In this document: positions 34,345 to 44,063 of the stretch, piece by piece
Layout of the letters: each line of letters opens with the position of its first letter
How positions within the stretch are numbered: position 1 is the stretch's first letter
Notes under the pieces: model-generated
Seen by the model: only the letters and a program-made list of their open reading frames with translations
Database searches by the model: none
Told to the model about the DNA's origin: nothing
Made by a program: the position numbers and the translations under genes
Assembly: GCA_964468435.1 (NCBI GenBank)
Contig: CAYXVE010000005.1
Coordinates: 62,001 to 126,000, forward strand
DNA from: JBCCTX01 sp964468435
GTDB taxonomy: Bacteria > Bacteroidota > Bacteroidia > J057
Reading direction: 5' to 3'
DNA length: 64,000 nt

Positions 34345-36924
34345 TTACAATTGTTGTCCCATGATGAAGTGAAACTGTCCGCCGGAACGTTGACTATTTA
34401 TGTTATCAAATCCATATCCATAATCCAGTCCGAGAAGTCCCACCATAGGTAACATGACCCGAAGTCCTACTCCCACAGAACGTTTCAGATCGAAAGGGTT
34501 GTACTTCCTGATATCTGTATATCCGTTTCCTCCTTCCAGGAATCCCAACACCCACACAGGTGAGCTTTGATTTAGCGTAATAGGCTGTCTCAACTCGAGC
34601 AGGAAACGATTGTAAATGGGATATCCATCATTGTTATTGGTAACTGAAAAATCTTCATAACCTCTCAAAGGAATAATCTCCCTTCCGTCGAATCCAAAGC
34701 CTGCTTGCAATCCAGCACCTCCCAAATAATACCTTTCGAAAGGCGATATACCAATTTCCTGATTATATGCTCCCAAAAATCCTGCTTCCAGACGGGCATT
34801 CAAGACCATATTTCCTGCGATGTTGAAAAACCAATTACTATTAAAAGTCCACTTGTGATATTCTAGCAGATTAAACTTCTCACTGTCCGTCATTTCGGCG
34901 TAATCTCTATCTCCGCGGAACAGTGAGTAGGGTGGAGTCAGTTCTACCGAGATACTCATCTGTGAACCACTTCTGGGATAAATCGGTGCATCAATACTTG
35001 TACGGCTTAGCGTCTCCCGGATTGTGATGGCATTGATAAATGCCTGTGGCTCTCCTTCAAACCCTCTGAAAATTCCTCCATCGTTAATTGATGGATTTTG
35101 CACGTCAAAGTATCTAAAGGTCAACGAGGAACTTAATGTAAAGAAGTCATCTGGAAAGGTTAATCTTTGTCTGAAGTCTACAGAAGAGGTGAATATGGCA
35201 TTTCGGAATAGATTCGAACGTGTAAAGAAATTACCCCGTTGGAAGATGAAATACGAAGCACTTACTCCCAGCGAGTTGGGTTTTTTACCCCCCAGCCAGG
35301 GTTCCAGGAAGGAAATAGAAAGGTTCTTGTTACCTAATCCATTCATTTGGACGGCTAGATTAAGCTTCTGTCCATCACCAGAAGGTACAGGTCGCCACGC
35401 TTTAGGGTCTAAAAAGCGCTTGGTTGAGAAGTTATTGAAAGCAAGTTGGACAGTTCCAATAAAACCACCCCCAAACACATTACCGTTTGCATCTCTTAAA
35501 CGCTGTCCCCATCCCCCCTGTAGTTGTAATTGGTCTGCGGAGCGTTCAGTAACATTGAAAGCGATATCTACCGTACCTGTTGCCTGATTGGGTATGGGGT
35601 TTACGCCCAGTTTCTCCTGATCAAAGTAGCCTAGGTTGATGATCTCCCGCTGAGAGCGGATAATCTCCGAGCGGCTGAATTTCTCCCCTGGAGAAGTTCT
35701 CAGTTCGCGGTTGATTACATAGTCACTAGTTTTGTCATTCCCCTCAATGATGATCTTTCGGTTGTTGGACTGCGGTCCTTCCTGTATGCGCAATTCCAGA
35801 TCGATGGAGTCGCCTTCTACAGCAACTTCTACGGGTTGTACATTGAAGAATAGATATCCATCGTCCAGATACAAGGAACTGACATCTCCTCCCTGGGGAT
35901 CGCCATTGAGGCGTTTCTGGAGTTGAGATTCGCTGTATATATCCCCTTTATCTATACCCAGCACTTGTGAAAGTCTTACGGAATTGTATTTCAGGTTACC
36001 AGACCAGGCGATATCGCGGAAATAATATTGTTCTCCTTCATATACTTCCATTCTCACCTGTACCAGTTTTCCATTGATCGTTCTAACCGTATCAAATAAG
36101 ACCTGTGCGTCGCGATATCCTTCATCGTGATATATTTGTATAAGGTTATCCTTAGCCTCGCGGAAGGTTTTCGGAACATATTTTGATCTTGCCCAGAATC
36201 TCCACCATTTCCGTTCTTTCACCTTTTTGAGATTCCTTTTAACCTTTCTATCTGAAAAATCCTCGTTTCCTTCTATCGCAATTTCATAGATCTTGGTGCG
36301 TTTTCCTTTATCCACGTCTATCTGCACCGTCACACCATTACGAATCACATTATCCAGCGATTCATTGATGTCAACAGAAACATTGTAGAAGCCTTTTTCT
36401 ACGTAAAAATTGCGGATAATTCTTTTCGCGGATTGTTCTTTGGACTCGGTGAGAATGGTACCATTGATAAAGTTAATCTTTTCTTTGAGATCTTCTGCCT
36501 GGGATTTGGAGATTCCAGTAAACTGTATGCTTGCAATCCGGGGCCGTTCTGTGACGGCGATCATGAGCTTAATAGATCTCCCGTTAATCTCATCAACGCT
36601 TATCTCTATGTTGGAAAAGATATTTTCATTCCAGAGCCGTTTGAGTACTTGTGCTACTTCTTGCCCTCCCAGCAGTTTGGTGCCGTCGGGTAACTCCCTG
36701 GATATTAGCGTGATGGGATTCCCCACAGCTAAGCCACTCAAGCTTACAATAGCATTGGGATCGCTGTATTCAGCTCCCTGAATATCGATTCCTGAGATGA
36801 TATAGGTCTCCCGTTTCTCGTTGGGCGCATCCTGATCTCCGGCTCCAGCAGGCTGCTGGGCTACAGCTGGACTTATTGCCAAGGTCAAAGCAATAGCCAG
36901 AAAATAAATAATGGAAAATTTCAT
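34345..36924 (-). CDS. bamA: Outer-membrane assembly factor BamA
   Basis: An 859-residue Omp85 protein: signal peptide (ending AVAQ), five POTRA repeats over about residues 40-470, and a C-terminal 16-strand barrel. The barrel includes LRDANGNVFGGGFIG, the FGFDGREIIPLRGYEDFS stretch (containing the RGYE variant of the family's RGF/Y lid-lock motif) and a last strand FHFIMGQQL. It inserts beta-barrel proteins into the outer membrane with BamD (here at 44064). It overlaps the uppS stop by 4 bases and is followed by three Skp genes, making an envelope-assembly unit. Confidence 0.97.
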   Translation of the reverse strand: MKFSIIYFLAIALTLAISPAVAQQPAGAGDQDAPNEKRETYIISGIDIQGAEYSDPNAIVSLSGLAVGNPITLISRELPDGTKLLGGQEVAQVLKRLWNENIFSNIEISVDEINGRSIKLMIAVTERPRIASIQFTGISKSQAEDLKEKINFINGTILTESKEQSAKRIIRNFYVEKGFYNVSVDINESLDNVIRNGVTVQIDVDKGKRTKIYEIAIEGNEDFSDRKVKRNLKKVKERKWWRFWARSKYVPKTFREAKDNLIQIYHDEGYRDAQVLFDTVRTINGKLVQVRMEVYEGEQYYFRDIAWSGNLKYNSVRLSQVLGIDKGDIYSESQLQKRLNGDPQGGDVSSLYLDDGYLFFNVQPVEVAVEGDSIDLELRIQEGPQSNNRKIIIEGNDKTSDYVINRELRTSPGEKFSRSEIIRSQREIINLGYFDQEKLGVNPIPNQATGTVDIAFNVTERSADQLQLQGGWGQRLRDANGNVFGGGFIGTVQLAFNNFSTKRFLDPKAWRPVPSGDGQKLNLAVQMNGLGNKNLSISFLEPWLGGKKPNSLGVSASYFIFQRGNFFTRSNLFRNAIFTSSVDFRQRLTFPDDFFTLSSSLTFRYFDVQNPSINDGGIFRGFEGEPQAFINAITIRETLSRTSIDAPIYPRSGSQMSISVELTPPYSLFRGDRDYAEMTDSEKFNLLEYHKWTFNSNWFFNIAGNMVLNARLEAGFLGAYNQEIGISPFERYYLGGAGLQAGFGFDGREIIPLRGYEDFSVTNNNDGYPIYNRFLLELRQPITLNQSSPVWVLGFLEGGNGYTDIRKYNPFDLKRSVGVGLRVMLPMVGLLGLDYGYGFDNINSQRSGGQFHFIMGQQL

Positions 36925-37670
36925 TGTTGACTATGAATTTGTTCACTGATTTTGCCAAAACGCCGCTCTCTTTGCTGAAAATCTACGATAGCCTCGTAGA
37001 GGTCTTCACGCCGGAAATCTGGCCAGAATTTATGTGTAAAGTATATCTCTGCATAAGCAATCTCCCACAGAAGGAAATTGGATATTCTGCGTTCGCCCGA
37101 AGTGCGGATCAGCAACTCCGGGTTCGGCATTTCTCCCGTACTCAGTGATTGACTGAAAAGTCGTTGGTCAATTTGATCAGGAGTAATGTTTCCTTTCAAC
37201 ACTTCAGTGGCTAGCTTTTGGGCTGCATCCACGATATCTGCCCTTGATCCATAGCTCAACGCAAGGGTAAGCGTCATTCGCTTGTTGTTTTGAGTGATCT
37301 CCATGGCCTCGCGCAATTCCTTTTCACAGTTTCCAGACAATTGATTAATATATCCTATAGCATGGAGCCTGATATCGTTTTTCATCAACGTAGCGGTCTC
37401 CTTCCGGATCGTTTCAATCAACAGACGCATCAACGCATCAACTTCAAACTTGGGCCTATGCCAGTTTTCAGTGGAAAAAGCAAATAGCGTAAGATATTCA
37501 ACTCCCAATTCTGCTGAGCTCTCTGCTGCATCTCTTACTGCCTCGATTGCAGACCGATGCCCAAAAACCCTTGCATTTCCTTTTTTTCTGGCCCACCTCC
37601 CATTTCCATCCATTATTATTGCAATGTGTTGGGGAAGTTTGAACAGATCGATCTTCTCATAGTAGCTCAT
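36921..37670 (-). CDS. uppS: Undecaprenyl diphosphate synthase
   Basis: The start at 37668-37670 (MSYYEKIDLFKLPQHIAII) gives 249 residues; upstream in-frame sequence looks non-native. Cis-prenyltransferase motifs: IMDGNGRWARKKG with the catalytic Asp, FGHRSAIEAVRDAA, TLFAFSTENWHRP, and the RTSGERRISNFLLWE stretch near the end. It makes the C55 lipid carrier for peptidoglycan and surface glycans. It is coupled by an ATGA overlap to bamA. Confidence 0.96.
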   Translation of the reverse strand: MSYYEKIDLFKLPQHIAIIMDGNGRWARKKGNARVFGHRSAIEAVRDAAESSAELGVEYLTLFAFSTENWHRPKFEVDALMRLLIETIRKETATLMKNDIRLHAIGYINQLSGNCEKELREAMEITQNNKRMTLTLALSYGSRADIVDAAQKLATEVLKGNITPDQIDQRLFSQSLSTGEMPNPELLIRTSGERRISNFLLWEIAYAEIYFTHKFWPDFRREDLYEAIVDFQQRERRFGKISEQIHSQQ

Positions 37671-37931
37671 GGATATCCTGCTAACGACATACATACATAG
37701 AAGTTGCTTATGATTTTTTTTTGACATACAACTGTCGTGGCAACTTCACTTGCTCGAATGGTAAAGTTAAGAAAATGTCTATTAGTTTGCTGAATATACT
37801 TTTGAGAAATCTTCATGCAGAAGATTTTTGATATTAATTTGTTTGGTTAAGCGGGAAAAACATAGTAATATCTCAAAAGGTTTCAAGGCAAAATTAACCT
37901 CCCCATTAACAATCGTTTGAAAATTTGAATT

Positions 37932-39041
37932 ATGCCTATTGACAGAATATACATTTCGGCGACCAATCAGCATGTCGGAAAAACAACTACAACACTGGGA
38001 TTGGTACATAGTCTAAGAACAGCCGGGATCAATGTGGGATATTGTAAACCTGTTGGACAAAAGTATGTAATTGTCAGAGAGGGACAAGTAGACAAAGATG
38101 CTGTCTTGTTTTCTACTTTCATGGATTTTGATCTGGAGCCCAACATCCATAGCCCAGTCATACTGGGAAAGGGATCTGTTACGGATTATCTCGATGATCC
38201 CACCAGATTCAATTTTCCCATGCGCATCGATAAGGCTGCCAGGATACTGAGTCAGCGCCATGAGCTTGTAGTATATGAAGGCACTGGTCATCCGGGGGTG
38301 GGAAGTGTGGTAGATGTCTCAAATGCAGATGTAGCACACATGCTGGGAGCTGGAGTAATCATGGTCGTAGAGGCTGGGATCGGGAGTACGATCGACAGGC
38401 TATACCTGAGCATGTCTGTATTTGAGCAGAAAGGCGTACCGGTAATTGGTGTAATTGTCAACAAGACTATCCCTCAGAAGATGGAGAAGATACGCAAATA
38501 TGTGGGAAAAAAGCTAGCGGCTAAAGGCATTCCTCTGCTGGGGGTAATGCCTTATGAAGAAGAACTCGCGCTGCCTCTCATGCGCACTATTGCCCAAAGC
38601 CTAAACGGAAAGGTATTATATCACGAAGATCACCTGGACAATCGCGTTCAGGACATACTGGCTGGATCGCTGATAGATAAAGATACCCTCAAAAGTTCGT
38701 CCAACATATTACTGGTCGTGAGTATTAACCGGCTGGATGATGCCCTCAAAAAACTCAGGAATGTATCCCACAGGATGGGAGTAGAGGATACTATCCTTTC
38801 AGGAATAATCAGTACGGGCAAAGGACAGATCAGTGATTATGCGCTGGAATATATTGAAAAGTACAAAACACCTGTTGTTCACTCTCAGATGGATACTTAT
38901 GAATCCGTCATCAAGATCAGCCAACTGGAAGTAAAAATCAATACACGAACGCCCTGGAAAATAACTAAAGCTGTAAATTTGTTTCAGAAACATATTAATA
39001 CACATTATATATTGGACATGGCACGCGAAATAGGTTCATAA
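37932..39041 (+). CDS. BioD-like P-loop ATPase with DRTGG domain
   Basis: A 369-residue soluble protein. The N-terminal dethiobiotin-synthetase-like ATPase starts IYISATNQHVGKTTTTLG (Walker A) and runs to about 210. A DRTGG-type domain (about 215-330) and a C-terminal helix follow. The same two parts form the N-terminal half of long phosphotransacetylases (Pta), but the acetyltransferase domain is absent here. Stand-alone proteins of this kind occur in Bacteroidota with no settled role, probably regulatory. Divergent from uppS. Confidence 0.85.
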   Translation: MPIDRIYISATNQHVGKTTTTLGLVHSLRTAGINVGYCKPVGQKYVIVREGQVDKDAVLFSTFMDFDLEPNIHSPVILGKGSVTDYLDDPTRFNFPMRIDKAARILSQRHELVVYEGTGHPGVGSVVDVSNADVAHMLGAGVIMVVEAGIGSTIDRLYLSMSVFEQKGVPVIGVIVNKTIPQKMEKIRKYVGKKLAAKGIPLLGVMPYEEELALPLMRTIAQSLNGKVLYHEDHLDNRVQDILAGSLIDKDTLKSSSNILLVVSINRLDDALKKLRNVSHRMGVEDTILSGIISTGKGQISDYALEYIEKYKTPVVHSQMDTYESVIKISQLEVKINTRTPWKITKAVNLFQKHINTHYILDMAREIGS

Positions 39042-39094
39042 AATATGTATCTTAAAGCGCACGTTAATATTTATATCTGAAAAAAATAGCTAAG

Positions 39095-39469
39095 ATGAAT
39101 AATTTACCTAAAATCTTGGTGGTTGAGGACGATGAGGTGAGTTTGATCATTGCAGAGCATGTACTGAGCCAGAAAGGCTATACAGTAGCAACAGTTGATA
39201 ATGGAGAGGATGCAATAGAAATGGTCAGAAAAGAATCTTTTCAATTGATATTGATGGACATCGAAATGCCCATCATGAGTGGACTGGAGGCTACTCCAAA
39301 AATACGAACACTCGACCATGGAAAAAATATTCCTATTATTGCACTTACAGCACATTCTACTCCTGATAAGATTAAGGAGTTTAGCGAGGCAGGTATGGAT
39401 GATTATATTATTAAGCCTTTTGATCCCGACAAATTTGATCAGATTGCCGGTAAATACCTGCAGGTATAG
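39095..39469 (+). CDS. Single-domain response regulator
   Basis: A 124-residue CheY-like receiver: acidic pocket VVEDDE at 9-14, phospho-acceptor Asp55 in LILMDIEMP, the Thr of IALTAHS at about 86, and the Lys of YIIKPFDP at about 108. There is no output domain, so it acts by protein contact. No histidine kinase is adjacent. Confidence 0.94.
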   Translation: MNNLPKILVVEDDEVSLIIAEHVLSQKGYTVATVDNGEDAIEMVRKESFQLILMDIEMPIMSGLEATPKIRTLDHGKNIPIIALTAHSTPDKIKEFSEAGMDDYIIKPFDPDKFDQIAGKYLQV

Positions 39470-39544
39470 CAGGGCGGGACAAATGAATTTTAGAACGTAT
39501 TTTCCGGATAACTAAAAAATGCATCGATATGCACTTACTTGTGC

Positions 39545-39575
39545 TTGAATTGTCAAATAATTTCAGATACTTTTG
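39545..39575 (+). promoter_or_regulatory. Bacteroidota-type promoter of the OmpA-domain gene
   Basis: TTG (39545-39547), a 20-base spacer, then TACTTTTG (39568-39575), a full match to TAnnTTTG. The expected transcript start is about 10 bases before the ATG at 39592. Confidence 0.55.
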
Positions 39576-39591
39576 CGTAAAAGGTGTTGTA

Positions 39592-41025
39592 ATGAAAAAA
39601 TCTGTCCTGTTTTTACTGATTACAATCAATGGTATTTCCCTGGCTTTCTCCCAGGAATTTTTTATTGATACTGTATTCTTTGACTTCGACCAGTACGATC
39701 TGAAGCAAGCGTATAAATCTGATGTAGATTCCATCACCCGTTTGCTGAATGAATATCCCTCGTATTACATCGAGATCTTTGGTCATACCGACAATATCGG
39801 TACAGAATACTACAATCAGCAACTTTCTGAAAACCGTGCCAAAGAGGTCTATGAGTATCTGCTGAAAAGTGGACTAGACGAGGACCGTCTGTACTATGAG
39901 GGTTTTGGAACTCAGAAACCTGCAGCATCTAACGAAACTTTTTCTGGACGTGAAAAAAACCGTCGTGCGGAAGTCGCCGTCATCTACACATTGGATTCCC
40001 TGAGTGCTGAAGACGCTTCAGAACTCATTTCGGGAGAAACGGGGACAGCAGGGAGCAGTAATGACGAAGAGAGCGAGGGAGATGAAGAGACCGTTGTAGA
40101 AACCGAGACGCTTGAAGCTGGAGATAGACCTTTGACAGTCTTCACCAATCGAAATACCGTAGTATATGGAGAGGAGGGGACCCGGGTACTCATTCCTGCA
40201 GAAGCATTTGATACCGATGAAGAAAAAGTAACCATGGAGATGGTTGAGCTATTTGACCGTAGTGATATGCTCATGGTGGGAATGCCCACCGTGACCAGCG
40301 ACGGACCTCTAGAAACAGAGGGGATGGTTATGCTGGAAGCAAGAAATTCCCGTGGAAGGCTGGTCAAGGTGAGACCTGAAAAACCGATTACGGTAGAGAT
40401 ACCTGCACAACGTCCCAAATCTGACTTATCTGTGTATGAAGGTAGAGGGGGAAACCGCACTAGCCGGCTCAAAAGAGCTACCATGGTACAGGATTTCAAC
40501 GCTGTAAGAAACTGGGTTAAGTCAGACATTGCAATTACCCATTTGGATACAGGAGAGATAGGACCACACTATGAATTTAAAGTTACTGACCTAGAACGTT
40601 TCAACCTCGCGCGTTCTCTTCATATACCGATGGAAACCGACCCAGAAGTAGAGGGATTTGACTTCGAAGTAAAACTCAAAGGCAAGCGTTTTGAAAAAGA
40701 TACCAAAGTATTGTTGGTTGGCAGTGAGTTGGATACATTTATTCCACTCAGAAAGAATAGCAAGCGCGTATATACAGGGACCAATATTCAGGAAATCAAT
40801 CCAGGAGCTGAGATGATCGTCTTCGCTACCCAGGAAGATAATAAAGGTACTCCGTATATCGCCACCAGACGTGTAGTGCCCGAGCAGGACGCGGATTATC
40901 CCAAAAAGAAATTTCTGTTTTTTACCATTGGCAGAGATGAGTTGGCCAGAAAGTTGATCTTTGTGAAGGTGAAGCTAAAAAAGAAGAAGGGAGAAGAGTT
41001 TATGCAAATCCTAAATGAACTGTAA
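39592..41025 (+). CDS. OmpA-domain outer-membrane protein, domain at the N-terminus
   Basis: The start at 39592 gives 477 residues with signal peptide (MKKSVLFLLITINGISLAFSQ). The OmpA/MotB peptidoglycan-binding domain comes immediately after it (about 25-135; EIFGHTDNIGTEYYNQQLSENRA and an R-rich GREKNRRAEV end), whereas it is normally C-terminal. An acidic linker (about 145-170) leads to a beta-rich region of about 300 residues that I cannot assign, including VVYGEEGTRVLIPAEAFD. It probably ties the outer membrane or a complex to the cell wall. Confidence 0.85.
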   Translation: MKKSVLFLLITINGISLAFSQEFFIDTVFFDFDQYDLKQAYKSDVDSITRLLNEYPSYYIEIFGHTDNIGTEYYNQQLSENRAKEVYEYLLKSGLDEDRLYYEGFGTQKPAASNETFSGREKNRRAEVAVIYTLDSLSAEDASELISGETGTAGSSNDEESEGDEETVVETETLEAGDRPLTVFTNRNTVVYGEEGTRVLIPAEAFDTDEEKVTMEMVELFDRSDMLMVGMPTVTSDGPLETEGMVMLEARNSRGRLVKVRPEKPITVEIPAQRPKSDLSVYEGRGGNRTSRLKRATMVQDFNAVRNWVKSDIAITHLDTGEIGPHYEFKVTDLERFNLARSLHIPMETDPEVEGFDFEVKLKGKRFEKDTKVLLVGSELDTFIPLRKNSKRVYTGTNIQEINPGAEMIVFATQEDNKGTPYIATRRVVPEQDADYPKKKFLFFTIGRDELARKLIFVKVKLKKKKGEEFMQILNEL

Positions 41026-41061
41026 TGCGATTTATATTATCCATTCTGATCTCACGATAGC

Positions 41062-42720
41062 TTAATCCTCCTTCATTGTTGCTACAGATTTTTTAGGTGA
41101 TTTGTAGACGATGAAGTATTCACCGACCTCCACCTGTTCCCAATTATTGACAACATGACCACTTAACAGGGAGCCATACTTTGTCGTATCGTAGGCTTCT
41201 TCGATTTTGTCGCGTTCGATAAAGACATATTCTGCCTCGGCATGCATGTCATCTATTATATCAGGAACTTTATGCTTACCCCCTAACTCTATATTGTGAG
41301 CCCAGTCTACTTTGATAGGGTTGCTGGTATCTGTAAGAAAATGAGCCAACGGAAATGACGGGAGTACCGTATAGTTGTTGCCATAAGTAGCGTGAAACTG
41401 AGCCAGTTCCTCACATTTCAGGTACATATAGGCTCCTACTTTTATTCCTTTGAGTTTTGGGAATATTTCTCCTGCATGAAATACCGTTTCTTCCCTGGCA
41501 GATGCCCTGTATGGGTACTGGTACAAAAGTGCATATACCCAAACCAGTAATATTAGGATCATGCCATAGAAAAAACGCGGAACCCTGAACTCCAGTTCAT
41601 CATACAACATAAACAAGAAGGCAAAGATTACAGGCGTAAAAAAAAGCATGGGAGTAGCATATCCCCAGCTTAGACTCGAGCACCATGCTACAACCAGCAG
41701 AGCCAATAATAGTATATAAGCACGTGTATTAATCCAGGTACCCCTGATCGCAACCCCTATTGCAAGCAAAAACATAGATTGACTTAATCCAAATGAAGGA
41801 GGAACATATACCTTGTCAGTAAGTGCTTTAAATACATGTAACCCCAGTAGTCCCCCAAAAAACAACCAGTAAACTACAGCAGGTAGATATTTCCAGTAGT
41901 TTGGAAGGATAAAATCCTGTTGTAATCTCCATACGATCACTACAGGGAGGATCAGTAAGAGCAGTGGTTTTCCATATTTGATTACTCCTACATAGATCAA
42001 ATCCCTGATTTCTGTTACCCCTGTTGTTTGCCCAATAAATAACCGCAACCATTCTTCAGCAAACATTCTCAATCCAATAAAGATAATTGCAATGGTCAGG
42101 AGATAAAACAGGATTACATGGATAGCAAATGGTCTCCCCTTAAGGAACATGACTAGTATCGGGCCAATTATGATCAAGGGATAGAAGGATTGCTTACAAA
42201 ACGCTGACATTAAGATTGCCATTAATCCCAGATAAGAAATCCATATTTTTTTGCTGGTAGAAATCAGATAAATACCCAACGAGGCAAAGAGTAACCCATC
42301 TGTAGTATGCCAGGGCATAGGGGGAAAATTGTGTACGACAAATACATAGGATATAGCAGCAAAGATCATGGGAGAAATCCCTATGGGCTGAAAATCAAAA
42401 TAAGCCTGTATGCTGCGTGTACATAGCCATACCGTCAACCCACAACTCAGATAAAAAAATAACCTACTCAATAAAACAGGCATGGGAAAGGTAATTCCTA
42501 GCAGGTGCAGATACAGACTTAAAGGGGGTCTTACGTACAAGAAATCCTTGTAGGGAACTTCCCCCTGGTATACTCTCCATGCAAGCCCCTGTATGTAGCC
42601 CTGATCTGTATCACTCAACCCATAGAAACCGTAGGCTAAAAAATAGATCACAGGTAGCAGCAGACAAATAATACCTACACTATAGCGATTAGAAAATGAT
42701 AATTTCCCCGTTTCACTCAC
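41062..42720 (-). CDS. GT-C-like multi-pass membrane protein, possible glycosyltransferase
   Basis: A 552-residue protein with about 11 membrane segments. After the first one comes GLSDTDQGYIQGLAWRVYQGEVPYKDFLYVRPP, an acidic first loop like that of PMT/ArnT-type GT-C enzymes. The C-terminal ~120 residues form a soluble domain. These enzymes transfer sugars from lipid carriers on the periplasmic side. The start codon appears to be GTG. The acceptor is unknown, and a non-enzymatic membrane protein cannot be excluded. Confidence 0.7.
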   Translation of the reverse strand: MSETGKLSFSNRYSVGIICLLLPVIYFLAYGFYGLSDTDQGYIQGLAWRVYQGEVPYKDFLYVRPPLSLYLHLLGITFPMPVLLSRLFFYLSCGLTVWLCTRSIQAYFDFQPIGISPMIFAAISYVFVVHNFPPMPWHTTDGLLFASLGIYLISTSKKIWISYLGLMAILMSAFCKQSFYPLIIIGPILVMFLKGRPFAIHVILFYLLTIAIIFIGLRMFAEEWLRLFIGQTTGVTEIRDLIYVGVIKYGKPLLLLILPVVIVWRLQQDFILPNYWKYLPAVVYWLFFGGLLGLHVFKALTDKVYVPPSFGLSQSMFLLAIGVAIRGTWINTRAYILLLALLVVAWCSSLSWGYATPMLFFTPVIFAFLFMLYDELEFRVPRFFYGMILILLVWVYALLYQYPYRASAREETVFHAGEIFPKLKGIKVGAYMYLKCEELAQFHATYGNNYTVLPSFPLAHFLTDTSNPIKVDWAHNIELGGKHKVPDIIDDMHAEAEYVFIERDKIEEAYDTTKYGSLLSGHVVNNWEQVEVGEYFIVYKSPKKSVATMKED

Positions 42721-42809
42721 GGTTGATTTATTAGTTAGCGTATAGATCGTAGATTCTAGCGTTTGAATACGAGCTATTACGTATTTTATGTTTTCTATTA
42801 CGAGCTAAT

Positions 42810-43883
42810 TCATTTTGGCGCCTTGACCAACAGAAAAGCACCTAGGATACTGAAGATTATGTTGGGCAACCATACAGCCATCCACGGAGGATATCTGCCT
42901 CCAGATATCGCTTCTCCCGCGGTCAAAAACATAATGTACACAAAACACAAAAACAGTCCAATTCCAATCTGAAGGGCTGTTCCCCCTCTGGATTTACGGG
43001 ATGACATAGCAAATCCGATCACTGTGAGTACGATAATCGCCAACGGATAGGCAAAGCGCCTGTGTCGCTCAAGATAAAGTTCCCGAAGGATATCCGAACC
43101 TCGCATCTCCTCCAAATTGATGTATTCAAATAAATCAGGTAGCTTCAAGGTTTGTTCTTTGTGTTCGATAATAAATAAATCATCGGGTTTGAGCAGGAAG
43201 GTGGTATCAATTTCTTTGAAATGCTCAATCTTTTCATCTTCTGGGAGGATATTCCTTTTGGTAACCCGGATCATCTGCCAGCTTTCGGTAGAATCGACCC
43301 AACGAATCCGGTTTGCCTGGAATTTAGTTACGATATCTCCGTCCTTTACACGCTCCATGGTAAAATTATGCCCCTCTTTTCGGTCTTCATTATAAAAATT
43401 GAAATACACATAGGTATCTGGAGCTACCTTTTTATGGATATTTCTGTTGCTGGTAATACGTTTTTTATCTTGAATTCTGTATTCAAATTCAATCCGCTTG
43501 TAAGCGGATGTGGGCACGGTATAAGACCTCAGATAGAAGGATATACCTGCCAGGATGACTGCAGTGATGAGGTACGGAACAAAAATTCGGTAGTAACTTA
43601 CTCCGGCACTGAGCATAGGGATGATCTCAATGCGATTGGCCATACGAGAAGTGAAAAATACTACGGCTAGAAACACGCAAATTGGTGCAAAAAGATTTGC
43701 ATAATAGGGTATGAAATTTGCGTAGTAGACAAAAATGATATCATTTGCTGTAATGTTCCGGTCGATAAAATCATCAATTTTTTCAACAAAGTCCACCAGA
43801 ACAACCAGGGCAACAATCATTCCCTGGATGAATAAATAGGTCACCCAAAAGCTTCGCGTAATATATTGATCAAGTTTATTCAA
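42810..43883 (-). CDS. LptF/LptG-family lipopolysaccharide export permease
   Basis: A 357-residue protein with about three membrane segments at each end (YLFIQGMIVALVVLVDFVEK; later FAYPLAIIVLTVIGFAMSS) around a periplasmic jellyroll domain. This is the YjgP/YjgQ layout. It works in the Lpt complex that pulls LPS from the inner membrane. The apparent start is a TTG. It is a single gene, 90 bases upstream of the GT-C protein on the same strand. Confidence 0.9.
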   Translation of the reverse strand: MNKLDQYITRSFWVTYLFIQGMIVALVVLVDFVEKIDDFIDRNITANDIIFVYYANFIPYYANLFAPICVFLAVVFFTSRMANRIEIIPMLSAGVSYYRIFVPYLITAVILAGISFYLRSYTVPTSAYKRIEFEYRIQDKKRITSNRNIHKKVAPDTYVYFNFYNEDRKEGHNFTMERVKDGDIVTKFQANRIRWVDSTESWQMIRVTKRNILPEDEKIEHFKEIDTTFLLKPDDLFIIEHKEQTLKLPDLFEYINLEEMRGSDILRELYLERHRRFAYPLAIIVLTVIGFAMSSRKSRGGTALQIGIGLFLCFVYIMFLTAGEAISGGRYPPWMAVWLPNIIFSILGAFLLVKAPK

Positions 43884-44049
43884 TTACAGTATTTTTTATA
43901 TGTAACGTACCAAAGTTGGCTCCTGTTGGTTGGGTGAATGCAAAATTGAAAAATATGTATCTGTTATTCCATCTCTTATTAACATCAGGCAAAAATAAAT
44001 CCCTCTCCAACCTCATGGGATTGTTATAAGCCAATTTCACAAAGTTTCC

Positions 44050-44057
44050 TATCTTTG
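44050..44057 (+). promoter_or_regulatory. -7 element of bamD
   Basis: TATCTTTG matches TAnnTTTG and lies only 6 bases before the ATG at 44064, so the transcript may start at or next to the start codon (leaderless). No clear -33 element is seen. Confidence 0.45.
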
Positions 44058-44063
44058 TGCTCT

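Noticed and set aside
35024..35587. 187-codon plus-strand frame
   Set aside because: It lies wholly antisense to the bamA barrel, has biased composition and no family features.
39984..40529. 181-codon minus-strand frame
   Set aside because: Antisense to the OmpA-domain gene; Ser/Thr-rich shadow of its Glu-rich codons.
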